From Stenotrophomonas humi (GTDB lineage: Bacteria; Pseudomonadota; Gammaproteobacteria; Xanthomonadales; Xanthomonadaceae): 64,000 nt of DNA. A program made the position numbers and the translations under genes. Position 1 is the first letter of the stretch; the number at the start of each line of letters is the position of its first letter. The notes under the pieces are model-generated. The model was not told the DNA's origin. It did not search any database and was given only the letters and a program-made list of their open reading frames with translations. The stretch spans positions 1-64,000 of the forward strand of contig NZ_LDJI01000025.1 in assembly GCF_001431415.1 (NCBI RefSeq). The letters run 5' to 3'. Positions 56,151 through 64,000 of this stretch are shown piece by piece.

Positions 56151-57113
56151 ATGACCGCTGCATCCAAACTCGCCCAGCTGCGCGAACTGTCCGTCGTCGT
56201 CGCCGACACCGGCGACTACGACGCCATCAAGCGCCTGCGCCCGGTGGACTGCACCACCAACCCGACGTTGGTGAAGAAAGCCCTCGACCTGCCGGTGTAC
56301 GCCGGCCTGATCGAGCGCGAGTTGCAGTGGGGCCGTGCTCAAAGTGGCGACACGCAGGACATCGCCAAAGTGGTGGTGGACCGCCTCACCGTCGGTGTCG
56401 GCACGATGCTGGCCGAGCTGGTACCCGGCCGCGTGTCCACCGAGGTCGACGCCGACCAGGCGCACGACACCGCCGCCACCATCGCCAAGGCACGCGAGTT
56501 CATCGCCATGTATGAAGCGGCCGGCGTGCCGCGCAGCAAGGTGCTGATCAAGATCGCCGCCACCTGGGCCGGCGTGGAAGCCGCGCGCGTGCTGCAGGCC
56601 GAAGGCATCGACTGCAACCTGACGTTGATCTTCAACCCGACCCAGGCGCTGGCCTGCTCGGAAGCCGGCGCGTTCCTGATCTCGCCGTTCGTCGGCCGCA
56701 TCCTGGATTGGTATGTCGCCAACGGCCAGACCCCGGCCAGCATCGACGAAGACCCCGGCGTGCAGTTCGTGCGCGGCGTGTACGCCGCGTTCAAGCGTCG
56801 CGGCTCGCCGACGGTGGTGATGGGCGCCTCGTTCCGTTCCACCGCGCAGATCGAAGCGCTGGCCGGCTGTGATCGCCTGACCATCTCGCCGGACCTGCTG
56901 GAAAAGCTGGATGCCGACTTCGGCGAACTGCCGCGCAAGCTGGCGGCCGGTGCTGCGGAAGCGACGTCGGTTGCTGCGATCGATGAAGCCAGGTTCGACG
57001 CGGATATGGCGGCCGATCCGATGGCGACCGAGAAGCTGGCGACCGGCATTGAAGCGTTTGCCAAGGATCTGCAGACCCTGCGTCAGCGGATTGCGGACGA
57101 GTTGGCCGGCTGA
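56151..57113 (+). CDS. tal: Transaldolase
   Basis: A 320-residue class I transaldolase of the pentose-phosphate pathway. It contains [19 protein letters not shown] and the Schiff-base lysine in [19 protein letters not shown] (Lys near 133). [28 protein letters not shown] is characteristic. The length and pattern fit the TalB group. The start at 56151 follows GGAGCAACC. It transfers a dihydroxyacetone unit from fructose- or sedoheptulose-phosphates and could channel pentose phosphate from the neighbouring kinase. Followed by a terminator at 57234-57275. Confidence 0.94.
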   Translation: MTAASKLAQLRELSVVVADTGDYDAIKRLRPVDCTTNPTLVKKALDLPVYAGLIERELQWGRAQSGDTQDIAKVVVDRLTVGVGTMLAELVPGRVSTEVDADQAHDTAATIAKAREFIAMYEAAGVPRSKVLIKIAATWAGVEAARVLQAEGIDCNLTLIFNPTQALACSEAGAFLISPFVGRILDWYVANGQTPASIDEDPGVQFVRGVYAAFKRRGSPTVVMGASFRSTAQIEALAGCDRLTISPDLLEKLDADFGELPRKLAAGAAEATSVAAIDEARFDADMAADPMATEKLATGIEAFAKDLQTLRQRIADELAG

Positions 57114-57138
57114 CAGCCAAAGCAATGCCTGACGTCTG

Positions 57139-57180
57139 CCTTCTCCCACCGGGAGAAGGTGACCGAAGGCCGGATGAGGG
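57139..57180. repeat. Intergenic palindrome with GGATGAGGG tail
   Basis: CCTTCTCCC-acc-GGGAGAAGG (57139-57159) is followed by TGACCGAAGGCCGGATGAGGG. It matches one half of the composite element at 25739-25888 in both the stem and the tail. Confidence 0.75.
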
Positions 57181-57183
57181 TTC

Positions 57184-57275
57184 GTGCGAAGCCTGGTGGC
57201 ATCTGCTTGCTGGAGGCTTCGCACTTACTCTCACCCCTCTCCCGCACGCGGGACGGGGTTTTTAGAGTTTTTTGA
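57184..57275 (+). terminator. Hairpins and T-run after transaldolase
   Basis: A 10-bp inverted repeat (GTGCGAAGCC / GGCTTCGCAC, 57184-57193 and 57215-57224) precedes a second hairpin, CCCC-TCTCCCGC-ac-GCGGG-AC-GGGG (57234-57258), followed by TTTTTAGAGTTTTTT. The second hairpin plus T-runs is a good intrinsic terminator on the plus strand for tal. Confidence 0.7.
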
Positions 57276-57347
57276 CACCCGGCTCCCTCTCCCTCGTGCC
57301 GGGGTCACCGCAACCTGCGTCTTGTGCCTGGTTGCGGCTTTTCTACC

Positions 57348-58757
57348 TCACCGCGAAATCAGGTCAATGAACTTCGCCACCTTCGAATAAGGCGGTCGCA
57401 GCAGATCACTGCCTGCGCGCTTGGTCTGCCACAACACCGGCAGTCGCTTGCTCATCGCATCGAAGCCGGCACGTCCGTGATAAGCACCCATGCCACTGGC
57501 ACCAATGCCGCCAAACGGCAGACCGTTGATCGCAAAATGCAGCAGCGTGTCGTTGACGGTGACACCGCCGGAAACAGTCCGGCCGACAATCTTCTCCACC
57601 GTCGCTTTGTCATGGCTGAAGGGATACAACGCCAGCGGCCGATCACGGCCGTTGATCGTGGCAATGGCGTCATCCAGATTCCGGTAGCTGCGGATCGGCA
57701 GGATCGGCCCGAAGATTTCCTCCTGCATCACCGTGGCATCGTCGCCCGGCTGCAGGATCAGGGTCGGCGGGAACAGACGCTCACGGCGTGAGCGCTCACC
57801 ATCAATCTGCGCCAGCTCGATCACCTGCAGGCCACGCCCGCGTGCATCGCTGACATAGTTCTTCAGCCGCTGGAACTGCGCGTCATTGATGATGCGGCTG
57901 TAGTCGGCGGCGTCACTGAAGTCGCCATAGCGCAGCCGCACCTGCTCGCGCAGCGCATCGACCAGGGCATCGATGCGACCTTCGTCGATCAGCACGTAAT
58001 CCGGCGCGATGCAGGTCTGCCCGGCGTTGAACCATTTGCCGGTTGCCAACCGCGCAGCCGCACCGGCAACGGGGTAGTCGGCCGCCACCACCGCCGGAGA
58101 CTTGCCACCCAGTTCCAGCGTCAATGGCGTCAGGTGCTGTGCGGCGGCGGCCATCACCTTGCGCCCCACCGCGGTGGAGCCGGTGAATACCAGGTGGTCG
58201 AACGGCAAGGCCGAGAACGCCGACGCCACACCGGCATCGCCCTGCACCACCCGCACCCGCCCGGCCGGAAATACCTCGGCCAGCAACGACTGCAAGAAGG
58301 CTGACGTCGCCGGTGTATGTTCCGACGGCTTCAGCAGCACATGGTTGCCGGCCGCAATCGCCGTGGCCAGCGGCACCAGGGCAAGATTCACCGGGTAGTT
58401 CCACGGCGAGATCACCCCCACCACGCCCACCGGCACCGCCCGCACCTGGGCCCGTGCCGGCCAGAACCGCCAACCCACACCGACCCGCTCGGGCTTCATC
58501 CAGCCGCGTAGGTGCTTGAGCAGATGATCGATCTCACCAGTGACAGTCATGCCGTCGGCAATGATGGATTCGTGGTGCGAACGGTGGCCGAAGTCAGCGG
58601 CGATCGCCTCGATCATCTGCGGAATGCGCGCCTTGAACACCGCGCGCAGCCGACGAAGATCATCGCGGCGCTGCGTGTAGTCGGGCCGTTGCTGCAGCCA
58701 TGCTTGGCGTAATTGATCCAGCGTTGCAGCCAGCGTCACTGCTGGCGTTTCGGACAT
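57348..58757 (-). CDS. Coniferyl-aldehyde-dehydrogenase-like aldehyde dehydrogenase
   Basis: A 469-residue NAD(P)-dependent aldehyde dehydrogenase. The Rossmann segment VFTGSTAVGRKVMAAAAQ, the catalytic Glu in LELGGKSPAVV and the catalytic Cys in NAGQTCIAPDYVLID are intact. The general likeness to coniferyl aldehyde dehydrogenases, including ISPWNYPVNLALVPLATAIAAGNHVLLKPSEHTPATS, suggests oxidation of an aromatic or fatty aldehyde. A plant-phenolic substrate would fit the neighbouring plant-glycan genes but is speculative. The start at 58757 (MSETPAV) is chosen by family length; the frame extends further upstream without support. The gene diverges from the LuxR regulator. Confidence 0.88.
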   Translation of the reverse strand: MSETPAVTLAATLDQLRQAWLQQRPDYTQRRDDLRRLRAVFKARIPQMIEAIAADFGHRSHHESIIADGMTVTGEIDHLLKHLRGWMKPERVGVGWRFWPARAQVRAVPVGVVGVISPWNYPVNLALVPLATAIAAGNHVLLKPSEHTPATSAFLQSLLAEVFPAGRVRVVQGDAGVASAFSALPFDHLVFTGSTAVGRKVMAAAAQHLTPLTLELGGKSPAVVAADYPVAGAAARLATGKWFNAGQTCIAPDYVLIDEGRIDALVDALREQVRLRYGDFSDAADYSRIINDAQFQRLKNYVSDARGRGLQVIELAQIDGERSRRERLFPPTLILQPGDDATVMQEEIFGPILPIRSYRNLDDAIATINGRDRPLALYPFSHDKATVEKIVGRTVSGGVTVNDTLLHFAINGLPFGGIGASGMGAYHGRAGFDAMSKRLPVLWQTKRAGSDLLRPPYSKVAKFIDLISR

Positions 58758-59107
58758 CGTCACAGGCGGCCCCCAGAGCGTTATGCGTCCCACCAGCAAT
58801 GGTGGATGGATGGGAAGCCGCGCGACAGTGCGATTACCTGCCCCTGTACACCGCGATCGGCAGGGGCTTGGGACCACAGCTCAGGCACCTGGGCGGAGTG
58901 CTTCCACCCGCGAACATAGGCACCCGCCCCGGGCAACGTCAACAGGCGCCACCGGCAGCAGGACCTGGGCCGGCTTGCCTGCACCTTGGAGCGGGTGCTA
59001 GAAGGGTTCAAGCCTATGCGGCCCGGCCTCTGGCCAAGTGTGACGGGGCACGCAGGATTGGCTGCGACGTTGGTCGCCGTGCTTTTCGCTTGGGGGCAGG
59101 CAACACC

Positions 59108-60196
59108 ATGCTGGGACGAGAACATGACATCGCATTGAACCCGGATGCCTGCCCGGTCCAGGCCAAGGTGGACATGATCCGGGCGCTGGACATGCACGCG
59201 TTGTGGCGGGCCTGCGTGGACCTGATCAACCAGCACCTGCCCTGCCATTCGTGCACGCTGATGTACGACATCACCGGGGGCTACCAGCCACAACGCAGCC
59301 TGCACTTTCTCGGCGAGACACCCTGCAGCGATGCACGGCCGCTGCGCAGCCTGGACGTGGCCGCGCCCTACCTGCAGCAGAACCCCCGCGTCCACTGGTA
59401 CACGCTCTCGCAGATTGCCTCCAGCGATGCGCAGGCGCGGCAGCGCTTGCGCGCGCAGAACCCGGCACCGGGCTGGCGCGAGTTCATCCACATGGCGTTC
59501 TGGGGTGATGACGGCCCCGAGGCGGTGCTGAGCATCCGCATGCACGAAGGCCACGAACAGATCACCGATGCGCACCAGCAGTTCCTTGGCGAACTGCACC
59601 AGCTGATGGGCGCCGGCCTGCAGCGCGTGCGTTCGTTGCAGGATGAGCGTCGCACGGTCTACCAGGCATTGCTGGACCGGCAGAGCCTGCCGGACATCAT
59701 TCTTGATCACGACCTGCACCCGATCAGCGTGTCACCGGCCGCGCAGCGGCTGTACGCAGACTGGCTCAGCCGTCACGACCAACCCGCCGACCTTCCCGAT
59801 GCAATTGCCTCTGCCCTGCGTGGCTGGCTCGGCCGCGCCGATAAACGCGATATCGGCAGTGGCCTGCAGGTAAGCCACCCACGACGCCCCGAGGTGGAGC
59901 TGCACATCACCCTGGAAGGCCGTCTGCTGGCCCATCCCCAGCAACCGCTGTACCTGTTGCGGTTGGCAGCGATGCAGTCGACCACGGCGACCCCGGCACG
60001 GCCGATGTGGTCCAAGCTCTCACCCACCGAGCAGCGCGTGGCCGGGCTGGTCGTAGATGGGATGCGCAACGATGAGATCGCCCATCACCTCAGCCGCTCG
60101 CGCAAGACCATCGAGAGCCAGATCAGCGCGATCTACCGCAAGCTCGATGTCGGCCATCGCGCACAACTGGTCCGGTTGCTCAGCACCGTCTGCTGA
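59108..60196 (+). CDS. LuxR-type transcriptional regulator
   Basis: A roughly 362-residue regulator. The C-terminal about 60 residues are a GerE/LuxR helix-turn-helix: LSPTEQRVAGLVVDGMRNDEIAHHLSRSRKTIESQISAIYRKLDVGHRAQLV. The N-terminal 290 residues have no named domain I can support; a cysteine-bearing segment, INQHLPCHSCTLMYDIT, and aromatic stretches suggest a sensor fold of PAS or GAF type. ATG 59108 follows GGGGCAGGCAAC and is chosen by appearance; a longer N-terminus is possible. It is divergent from the aldehyde dehydrogenase gene, which it might regulate. No binding site was identified. Confidence 0.82.
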   Translation: MLGREHDIALNPDACPVQAKVDMIRALDMHALWRACVDLINQHLPCHSCTLMYDITGGYQPQRSLHFLGETPCSDARPLRSLDVAAPYLQQNPRVHWYTLSQIASSDAQARQRLRAQNPAPGWREFIHMAFWGDDGPEAVLSIRMHEGHEQITDAHQQFLGELHQLMGAGLQRVRSLQDERRTVYQALLDRQSLPDIILDHDLHPISVSPAAQRLYADWLSRHDQPADLPDAIASALRGWLGRADKRDIGSGLQVSHPRRPEVELHITLEGRLLAHPQQPLYLLRLAAMQSTTATPARPMWSKLSPTEQRVAGLVVDGMRNDEIAHHLSRSRKTIESQISAIYRKLDVGHRAQLVRLLSTVC

Positions 60197-60217
60197 AGCA
60201 TCGCGGACAACCGCCGC

Positions 60218-61249
60218 TCACGGCACGAACAGGAAGTAGTCGTGTGCCGCACGCGCCAGCTGTGCGATGGCTGCATCACGCTCCTCGCTGCTTGCCCGTG
60301 ACTGCACGAATACGGTGACGATGGCATGGCCGCGCCCGCCCGGCAGCGTGATCACGCCGACGTCGTTGATCACGTCACCCACGGTGCCGGTCTTGTGCGC
60401 GACCGGCGTGTCCTTGGGCAGCATGCCGCGCAGGCGTGCGGCACCGGTGCGGGTGTCGCGCATGATCTCCTGCAGCAGCTGGGTCGACGTTGGCTTCAGC
60501 ACCTCGCCACGCCAGACTTTCTGCAACAGGGTCGCCATCGCGCGGGCACTGCTGGTGTCGCGCGGGTCTTCATTCCAGGCATTGGTGTGGCCGCGACGCA
60601 GCTCCTCGCTGCGCTCACTGCGCGAAAGCTCGGCATAAGCCGCCGGGCCCATCGGTTTGGCCTGCGAGGCAGCATTACCGCGGTAATTGGCCAGCAATTC
60701 CCAGATGTAGCGGTCCACCCGCATGCCGCTGATGCCCAGCGCCTGCATGCGTGCATTCACCGCGTGGGTGCCTCCGCCCAGGCGGATCAGGATGTCGGTG
60801 GCGTTGTTGTCGCTGACCGTGATCATCATATGCAGCAGATCGCGCACGGTGATCGCCGAACCGGCGCTCAGGTGCAGGTCCATCGGCCCGCCCATTTCCG
60901 GATACACATCGTCGGGGCCGAGCGTCACCTGCTGCTGCAGCGACAGCTTGCCCTCGTCGACCAGCGTGAGGATATGCACTGCCACCGGCACCTTCATGGT
61001 GCTGGCCATCGGGAACGGATGGTCCGCATTGAGGAAGACGCTGCGGCCACTTTCCAGATGGACGATGGCCGCACCCAGCTGGCCGGGCAACAGTGCCGAC
61101 AGCCGTTGCGCTTCGGCCTGCAGGCCCTGGCTGGATGCAGGCTTGGTGGCGGCCATTGCCGGCAGCAGCATGCAGGCCAGCAGCGGTGCCACGAACAGCG
61201 CACGCAGGCGGGGACGCGATGGGGAACGACGAAGTTGGTGCTGATACAT
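60218..61249 (-). CDS. Class A beta-lactamase-like serine hydrolase
   Basis: A 343-residue secreted serine hydrolase. Signal peptide LRALFVAPLLACMLLPAMAAT. Catalytic elements: SxxK in FPMASTMKVPVAVHIL, SDN in MITVSDNNATDILIRLGG, and KTG in PVAHKTGTVGDVINDVG. The Omega-loop end EDPRDTSSARAMA resembles class A enzymes, but the Glu166-x-x-Leu-Asn element expected ten residues earlier is not there (RRGHTNAWN stands instead). It may be a penicillin-hydrolase relative with altered deacylation, or not a beta-lactamase at all. Start 61249 follows AGGATT. Resistance cannot be assumed. Confidence 0.82.
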   Translation of the reverse strand: MYQHQLRRSPSRPRLRALFVAPLLACMLLPAMAATKPASSQGLQAEAQRLSALLPGQLGAAIVHLESGRSVFLNADHPFPMASTMKVPVAVHILTLVDEGKLSLQQQVTLGPDDVYPEMGGPMDLHLSAGSAITVRDLLHMMITVSDNNATDILIRLGGGTHAVNARMQALGISGMRVDRYIWELLANYRGNAASQAKPMGPAAYAELSRSERSEELRRGHTNAWNEDPRDTSSARAMATLLQKVWRGEVLKPTSTQLLQEIMRDTRTGAARLRGMLPKDTPVAHKTGTVGDVINDVGVITLPGGRGHAIVTVFVQSRASSEERDAAIAQLARAAHDYFLFVP

Positions 61250-61320
61250 GCTGGAATCCTCTACAAAAAGCCCGCAAATGCAACGCCGCCGCCCATCATT
61301 GGGGGCAGCGGCCATCATCC

Positions 61321-64000
61321 CTAGAAGCGCATGCGCGCACCCAGCGTGAAGTAACGGCCCACCACATCGTAGTAAGGCGAGCCGACCGCGCCCAGTGGTG
61401 ACTTCTTGTCGAACAGGTTGCTGATGTCGGCGTAGACCTCAACCTCGTTGTCGCCCGACAGCGGGAAACGCGCCTTGCCACCTACATCCCAGTACACATA
61501 CGAAGGGATGTTGCCGTTGGTCAGCATCAGCTGGTTGTTGTAGACACCGGCGGAGATGTAACGCGCCCGCGCCTGTGCGCCATAGCGGTCACCGCGCCAG
61601 CCGAAGGTGGCATTGGCCCGCCAGCGTGGTACACCGGAGCCACCGGTCAGGCCCTGCGAGGTCACATACTCGAAAGTGTTCTTGCCATCGTAGGTGCTGA
61701 GATTATCGGTCCACGTCGCCAGCACGCGGGTGTGGAAGTTGCCCGACATCGCCGGGAATAGTTTGGCCGCCGGCAGGTTGTAGAGCAGGTCGAGGTCGAC
61801 ACCATTGGTGCGGTACTCGGCCAGGTTGACGTAGTTGGAATTGATCCGCTCGATTTCACCACTGCCATCGCGCTGGATGCGCCCACACATGGCCTGGTTG
61901 CCGGCGATGCAGCGCAGCACGGTTTCCTGTGCCGACACCTGGGTGATCACGTCCTTGATCTCGATGTCGAAGTAATCCACCGACATGATCAGCCCCGGCA
62001 CGCTGGCCGGTGCCCAGGTGAAGCCGGCGGTCAGCGTGTCGGCCTTCTCCGGGTCCAGCAGCGGGTTGCCGCCGCCGATCACCAGCGCGCTGATCGAGGT
62101 GCCGGTCAGCGGATCGCTGATGGTCGACCAGCCGGTGGTGCTGGTGGTGTACATCTCCGACAGATTGGCTGAACGGATATCGCGCGAACGGGTGAAGCGG
62201 CCACGGAAGCCATCGAAGAATTCATTGGTCATGCCGTACTTCCACGACCAGATCGCACCGGAGCTGTTGTAGTCGCTGAAGCGCGCCGCCGCATTGACCT
62301 GCAGGTCGCGCAGCCCCGGGACATCACGCAGCAGCGGCGCGGCCACTTCGGCGAAGGCTTCGCGCACCTGGAAGCTCCCCGCCATCGGCGAGGAGCTCCA
62401 GGTACTGAACGACTTGGTCAGATCCTGTGCACCCACTTTCTGATCAATCTGTTCCTTGCGCGCCTCAAGGCCCACGGCCACCGAGACTTCACCTGCTGGC
62501 AGCGAGAACGGTTCGCCACGCAGGTCCAGCCCGGCCGCGTCGAGCTTGGTATTGGTCATGCGCTTGGGCGTGCCGGTGACGTACGCCGCCGCCTCCGCCG
62601 ATGGTGCGCCGTGGCCGATCAGGTTGATCGGCACGCAGCCGGAGTTGGGATTGGTCAGCGTCACCCGGCATACCGCCTTGCCGGTGGCCGGGTCGATCAC
62701 CGCATCCACCGCGTCGCGGTAGTTGCTGGTCAGCAGGAAGCCCGGCGCGGCCAGGTCGGACTGGTTGTCACCGCGGCTGTAATAGCCGCTCCAGCGCCAG
62801 TTGTCGCCGACCACGCCATCCAGCGCCAAGGTGAACTGGGTGGTGCGACGGTCGTAATCGATATCGGGAAAAGCAAAATCGCTGTTGAAGCGGCCCAGAC
62901 CAAAGCTGGTTTCACCTGCGGCCACAAGTGCATCGCGCACTGCCGTTGGCAGGTAGGCGTTGTCTACGCCGATCTTCAGCCCGGTGCCACGGTTGTGGTC
63001 GCCGAACCACGGGAAACGGTTCCAGCTGCGCGAGTGGCGCACGTCCATGGTCAGGCTGGTGTTGTTGGTGAGGTTCCACGACAACCGACCCAGCACGATG
63101 TAGCGGCGTTGTGGCGTCATCAGTGAGCTGATGTCATCGTTGTTCGGGCTTTCGCCGCCCTGGATCAGCGACGCACCGGTATAGCCCGGGAACGCACGCA
63201 GGCTGCCATCCGGATTGAAGGCCTGCCCGGCCAGCACGCCGGTGGTGATCAAGCCGCCGATGGCGGCATTGCCATAACCGACGTCGTCTTTCATCGTGAA
63301 CGTGCCGTCGCCATTGGACAGTTGCGCGGTGCGGCCCAACCACGGCCGCGATGACTTGGGCAGAATGCCGTCGTTGTTCAGCGCCTCGCCGCCAATGACG
63401 ATGTGGCCGCGCCCCTGCGCGATCTCGAAGCCGGTAGCGGCCGAGATGTACTGCTTCTGGTTGTCCGAGCGCGAGGACATGCCGCCTTGCACATCGATCC
63501 TGGTGCCGACCAGCTGGCTGTCCAACTGCACGTTGACCACACCAGCAACTGCACCCGAGCCCCAGGCCGCGGATGCACCGCCGGTAACCACATCCACGCC
63601 ACTGATCAGGATCGAGGGGATGCTGGCCAGGTCGTTGTCGCTGGAGAAGCGCCGACCATCCAGCAACACCAGCGTGCGGCTGGTGCCCAGTCCACGCAGA
63701 TCGACAGGTGCACGCGCCGCATCCACACCGGTGGTATGGGTCTGCGGTGACACCGTGCCACGGAACTGCGGCAGGTCATTGAGCGCGGCAGCGATATTGG
63801 TATGCGTGGAAAGCTGCAGATCCTCCGGGGTGACCTTCACCGTCGGCGTGGGTGCGTTGAAGCCGGGGCGATCAATGCGCGAGCCGGCGGCCGTGACATT
63901 GACGCTGGCGATCTCCACCACCTTGTCCTTGTCATCGGCGGCTGGCGTGGCAGCCGTCTGTGCGAATGCGGCGGCAGTCATTCCCATCAGGGTCAGAGCG
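61321..64000 (-). CDS. TonB-dependent receptor (5' end beyond window)
   Basis: At least 890 residues of a large TonB receptor; the start is cut by the right edge. The first residues visible include a signal-peptide tail (MGMTAAAFAQTAA), then TonB box-like IASVNVTAAGSRIDRPGF, and a plug (LPQFRGTVSPQTHTTGV..., DLRGLGTSRTLVLLDGRRF, ISGVDVVTGGASAAWGSGAVAGVVNVQLD). The plug is of the oligosaccharide/vibrioferrin-like GGASAAYGS type common in xanthomonads. The barrel ends FTLGARMRF with terminal Phe. The ligand is unknown. It lies 71 bp before the beta-lactamase-like gene on the same strand. Confidence 0.88.
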   Translation of the reverse strand, partial: ALTLMGMTAAAFAQTAATPAADDKDKVVEIASVNVTAAGSRIDRPGFNAPTPTVKVTPEDLQLSTHTNIAAALNDLPQFRGTVSPQTHTTGVDAARAPVDLRGLGTSRTLVLLDGRRFSSDNDLASIPSILISGVDVVTGGASAAWGSGAVAGVVNVQLDSQLVGTRIDVQGGMSSRSDNQKQYISAATGFEIAQGRGHIVIGGEALNNDGILPKSSRPWLGRTAQLSNGDGTFTMKDDVGYGNAAIGGLITTGVLAGQAFNPDGSLRAFPGYTGASLIQGGESPNNDDISSLMTPQRRYIVLGRLSWNLTNNTSLTMDVRHSRSWNRFPWFGDHNRGTGLKIGVDNAYLPTAVRDALVAAGETSFGLGRFNSDFAFPDIDYDRRTTQFTLALDGVVGDNWRWSGYYSRGDNQSDLAAPGFLLTSNYRDAVDAVIDPATGKAVCRVTLTNPNSGCVPINLIGHGAPSAEAAAYVTGTPKRMTNTKLDAAGLDLRGEPFSLPAGEVSVAVGLEARKEQIDQKVGAQDLTKSFSTWSSSPMAGSFQVREAFAEVAAPLLRDVPGLRDLQVNAAARFSDYNSSGAIWSWKYGMTNEFFDGFRGRFTRSRDIRSANLSEMYTTSTTGWSTISDPLTGTSISALVIGGGNPLLDPEKADTLTAGFTWAPASVPGLIMSVDYFDIEIKDVITQVSAQETVLRCIAGNQAMCGRIQRDGSGEIERINSNYVNLAEYRTNGVDLDLLYNLPAAKLFPAMSGNFHTRVLATWTDNLSTYDGKNTFEYVTSQGLTGGSGVPRWRANATFGWRGDRYGAQARARYISAGVYNNQLMLTNGNIPSYVYWDVGGKARFPLSGDNEVEVYADISNLFDKKSPLGAVGSPYYDVVGRYFTLGARMRF

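Overview
The window is high-GC DNA from a gammaproteobacterium of the Xanthomonadaceae, most likely Stenotrophomonas. Supporting signs are a GTAG-headed palindrome of the SMAG type, an sX13-like small RNA downstream of polA, a rhombosortase/rhombotarget pair, and several TonB receptors. No 16S or protein search could be run, so the genus is an inference. Most genes are ordinary chromosomal housekeeping. I saw no insertion sequence, integrase, phage, true tRNA, rRNA or CRISPR.

Left part (1-19.6 kb). An sX13-type sRNA and polA lie at the edge, then a small lipoprotein and a universal stress protein. The outstanding region is 4.4-10.8 kb, a complete RNA-repair system. A divergent activator, RtcR (CARF domain plus sigma54 AAA+), faces a near-consensus sigma54 promoter. 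That promoter drives rsr (Ro60/TROVE protein), then about 600 bp packed with four tandem structured tRNA-like RNAs, then rtcB (RNA ligase) and rtcA (RNA 3'-phosphate cyclase). Two of the RNAs are circularly permuted tRNA mimics of the bacterial Y RNA (YrlA) type. One is an acceptor/T-arm minihelix. One keeps the T-arm but has lost the D-arm. Next come a CmlA/FloR-like efflux gene with an apparent leader-peptide attenuator, uvrD, a rhombosortase with its GlyGly-CTERM lipoprotein, an FAD/NAD(P)-binding protein, rpmB-rpmG, a periplasmic protein and a CDF transporter.

Middle (19.7-38.7 kb). A czcCBA-type heavy-metal RND operon has a small His-rich gene upstream. It is followed by a DUF885 protein, a GT2/LAB_N lipid-modification pair, a sulfatase-fold phosphoglycerol-transferase-like membrane enzyme, a UDP-sugar epimerase (with a decayed second copy nearby), a SUFU-domain protein, the rsmG-parA-parB chromosome segregation cluster, a phosphopantetheinyl transferase, a YeaQ-type membrane protein and xthA. 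Gaps here are filled with short palindromic intergenic repeats.

Right part (38.9-57.1 kb). A plus-strand block looks like a carbohydrate-uptake and catabolism locus: a CitE-like lyase, a sodium symporter fused to a periplasmic beta-propeller-like domain, a LysR regulator, two tandem paralogous TonB receptors, a serine hydrolase, a ribokinase, a glycosidase-like/FGE-fold fusion, a GH127 beta-L-arabinofuranosidase, a class III CoA-transferase and transaldolase. Four of these genes overlap by 4 bp or less or are nearly contiguous, so they are probably co-transcribed. The last segment holds a coniferyl-aldehyde-type dehydrogenase, a LuxR regulator, a class A beta-lactamase-like protein and a TonB receptor cut by the right edge.
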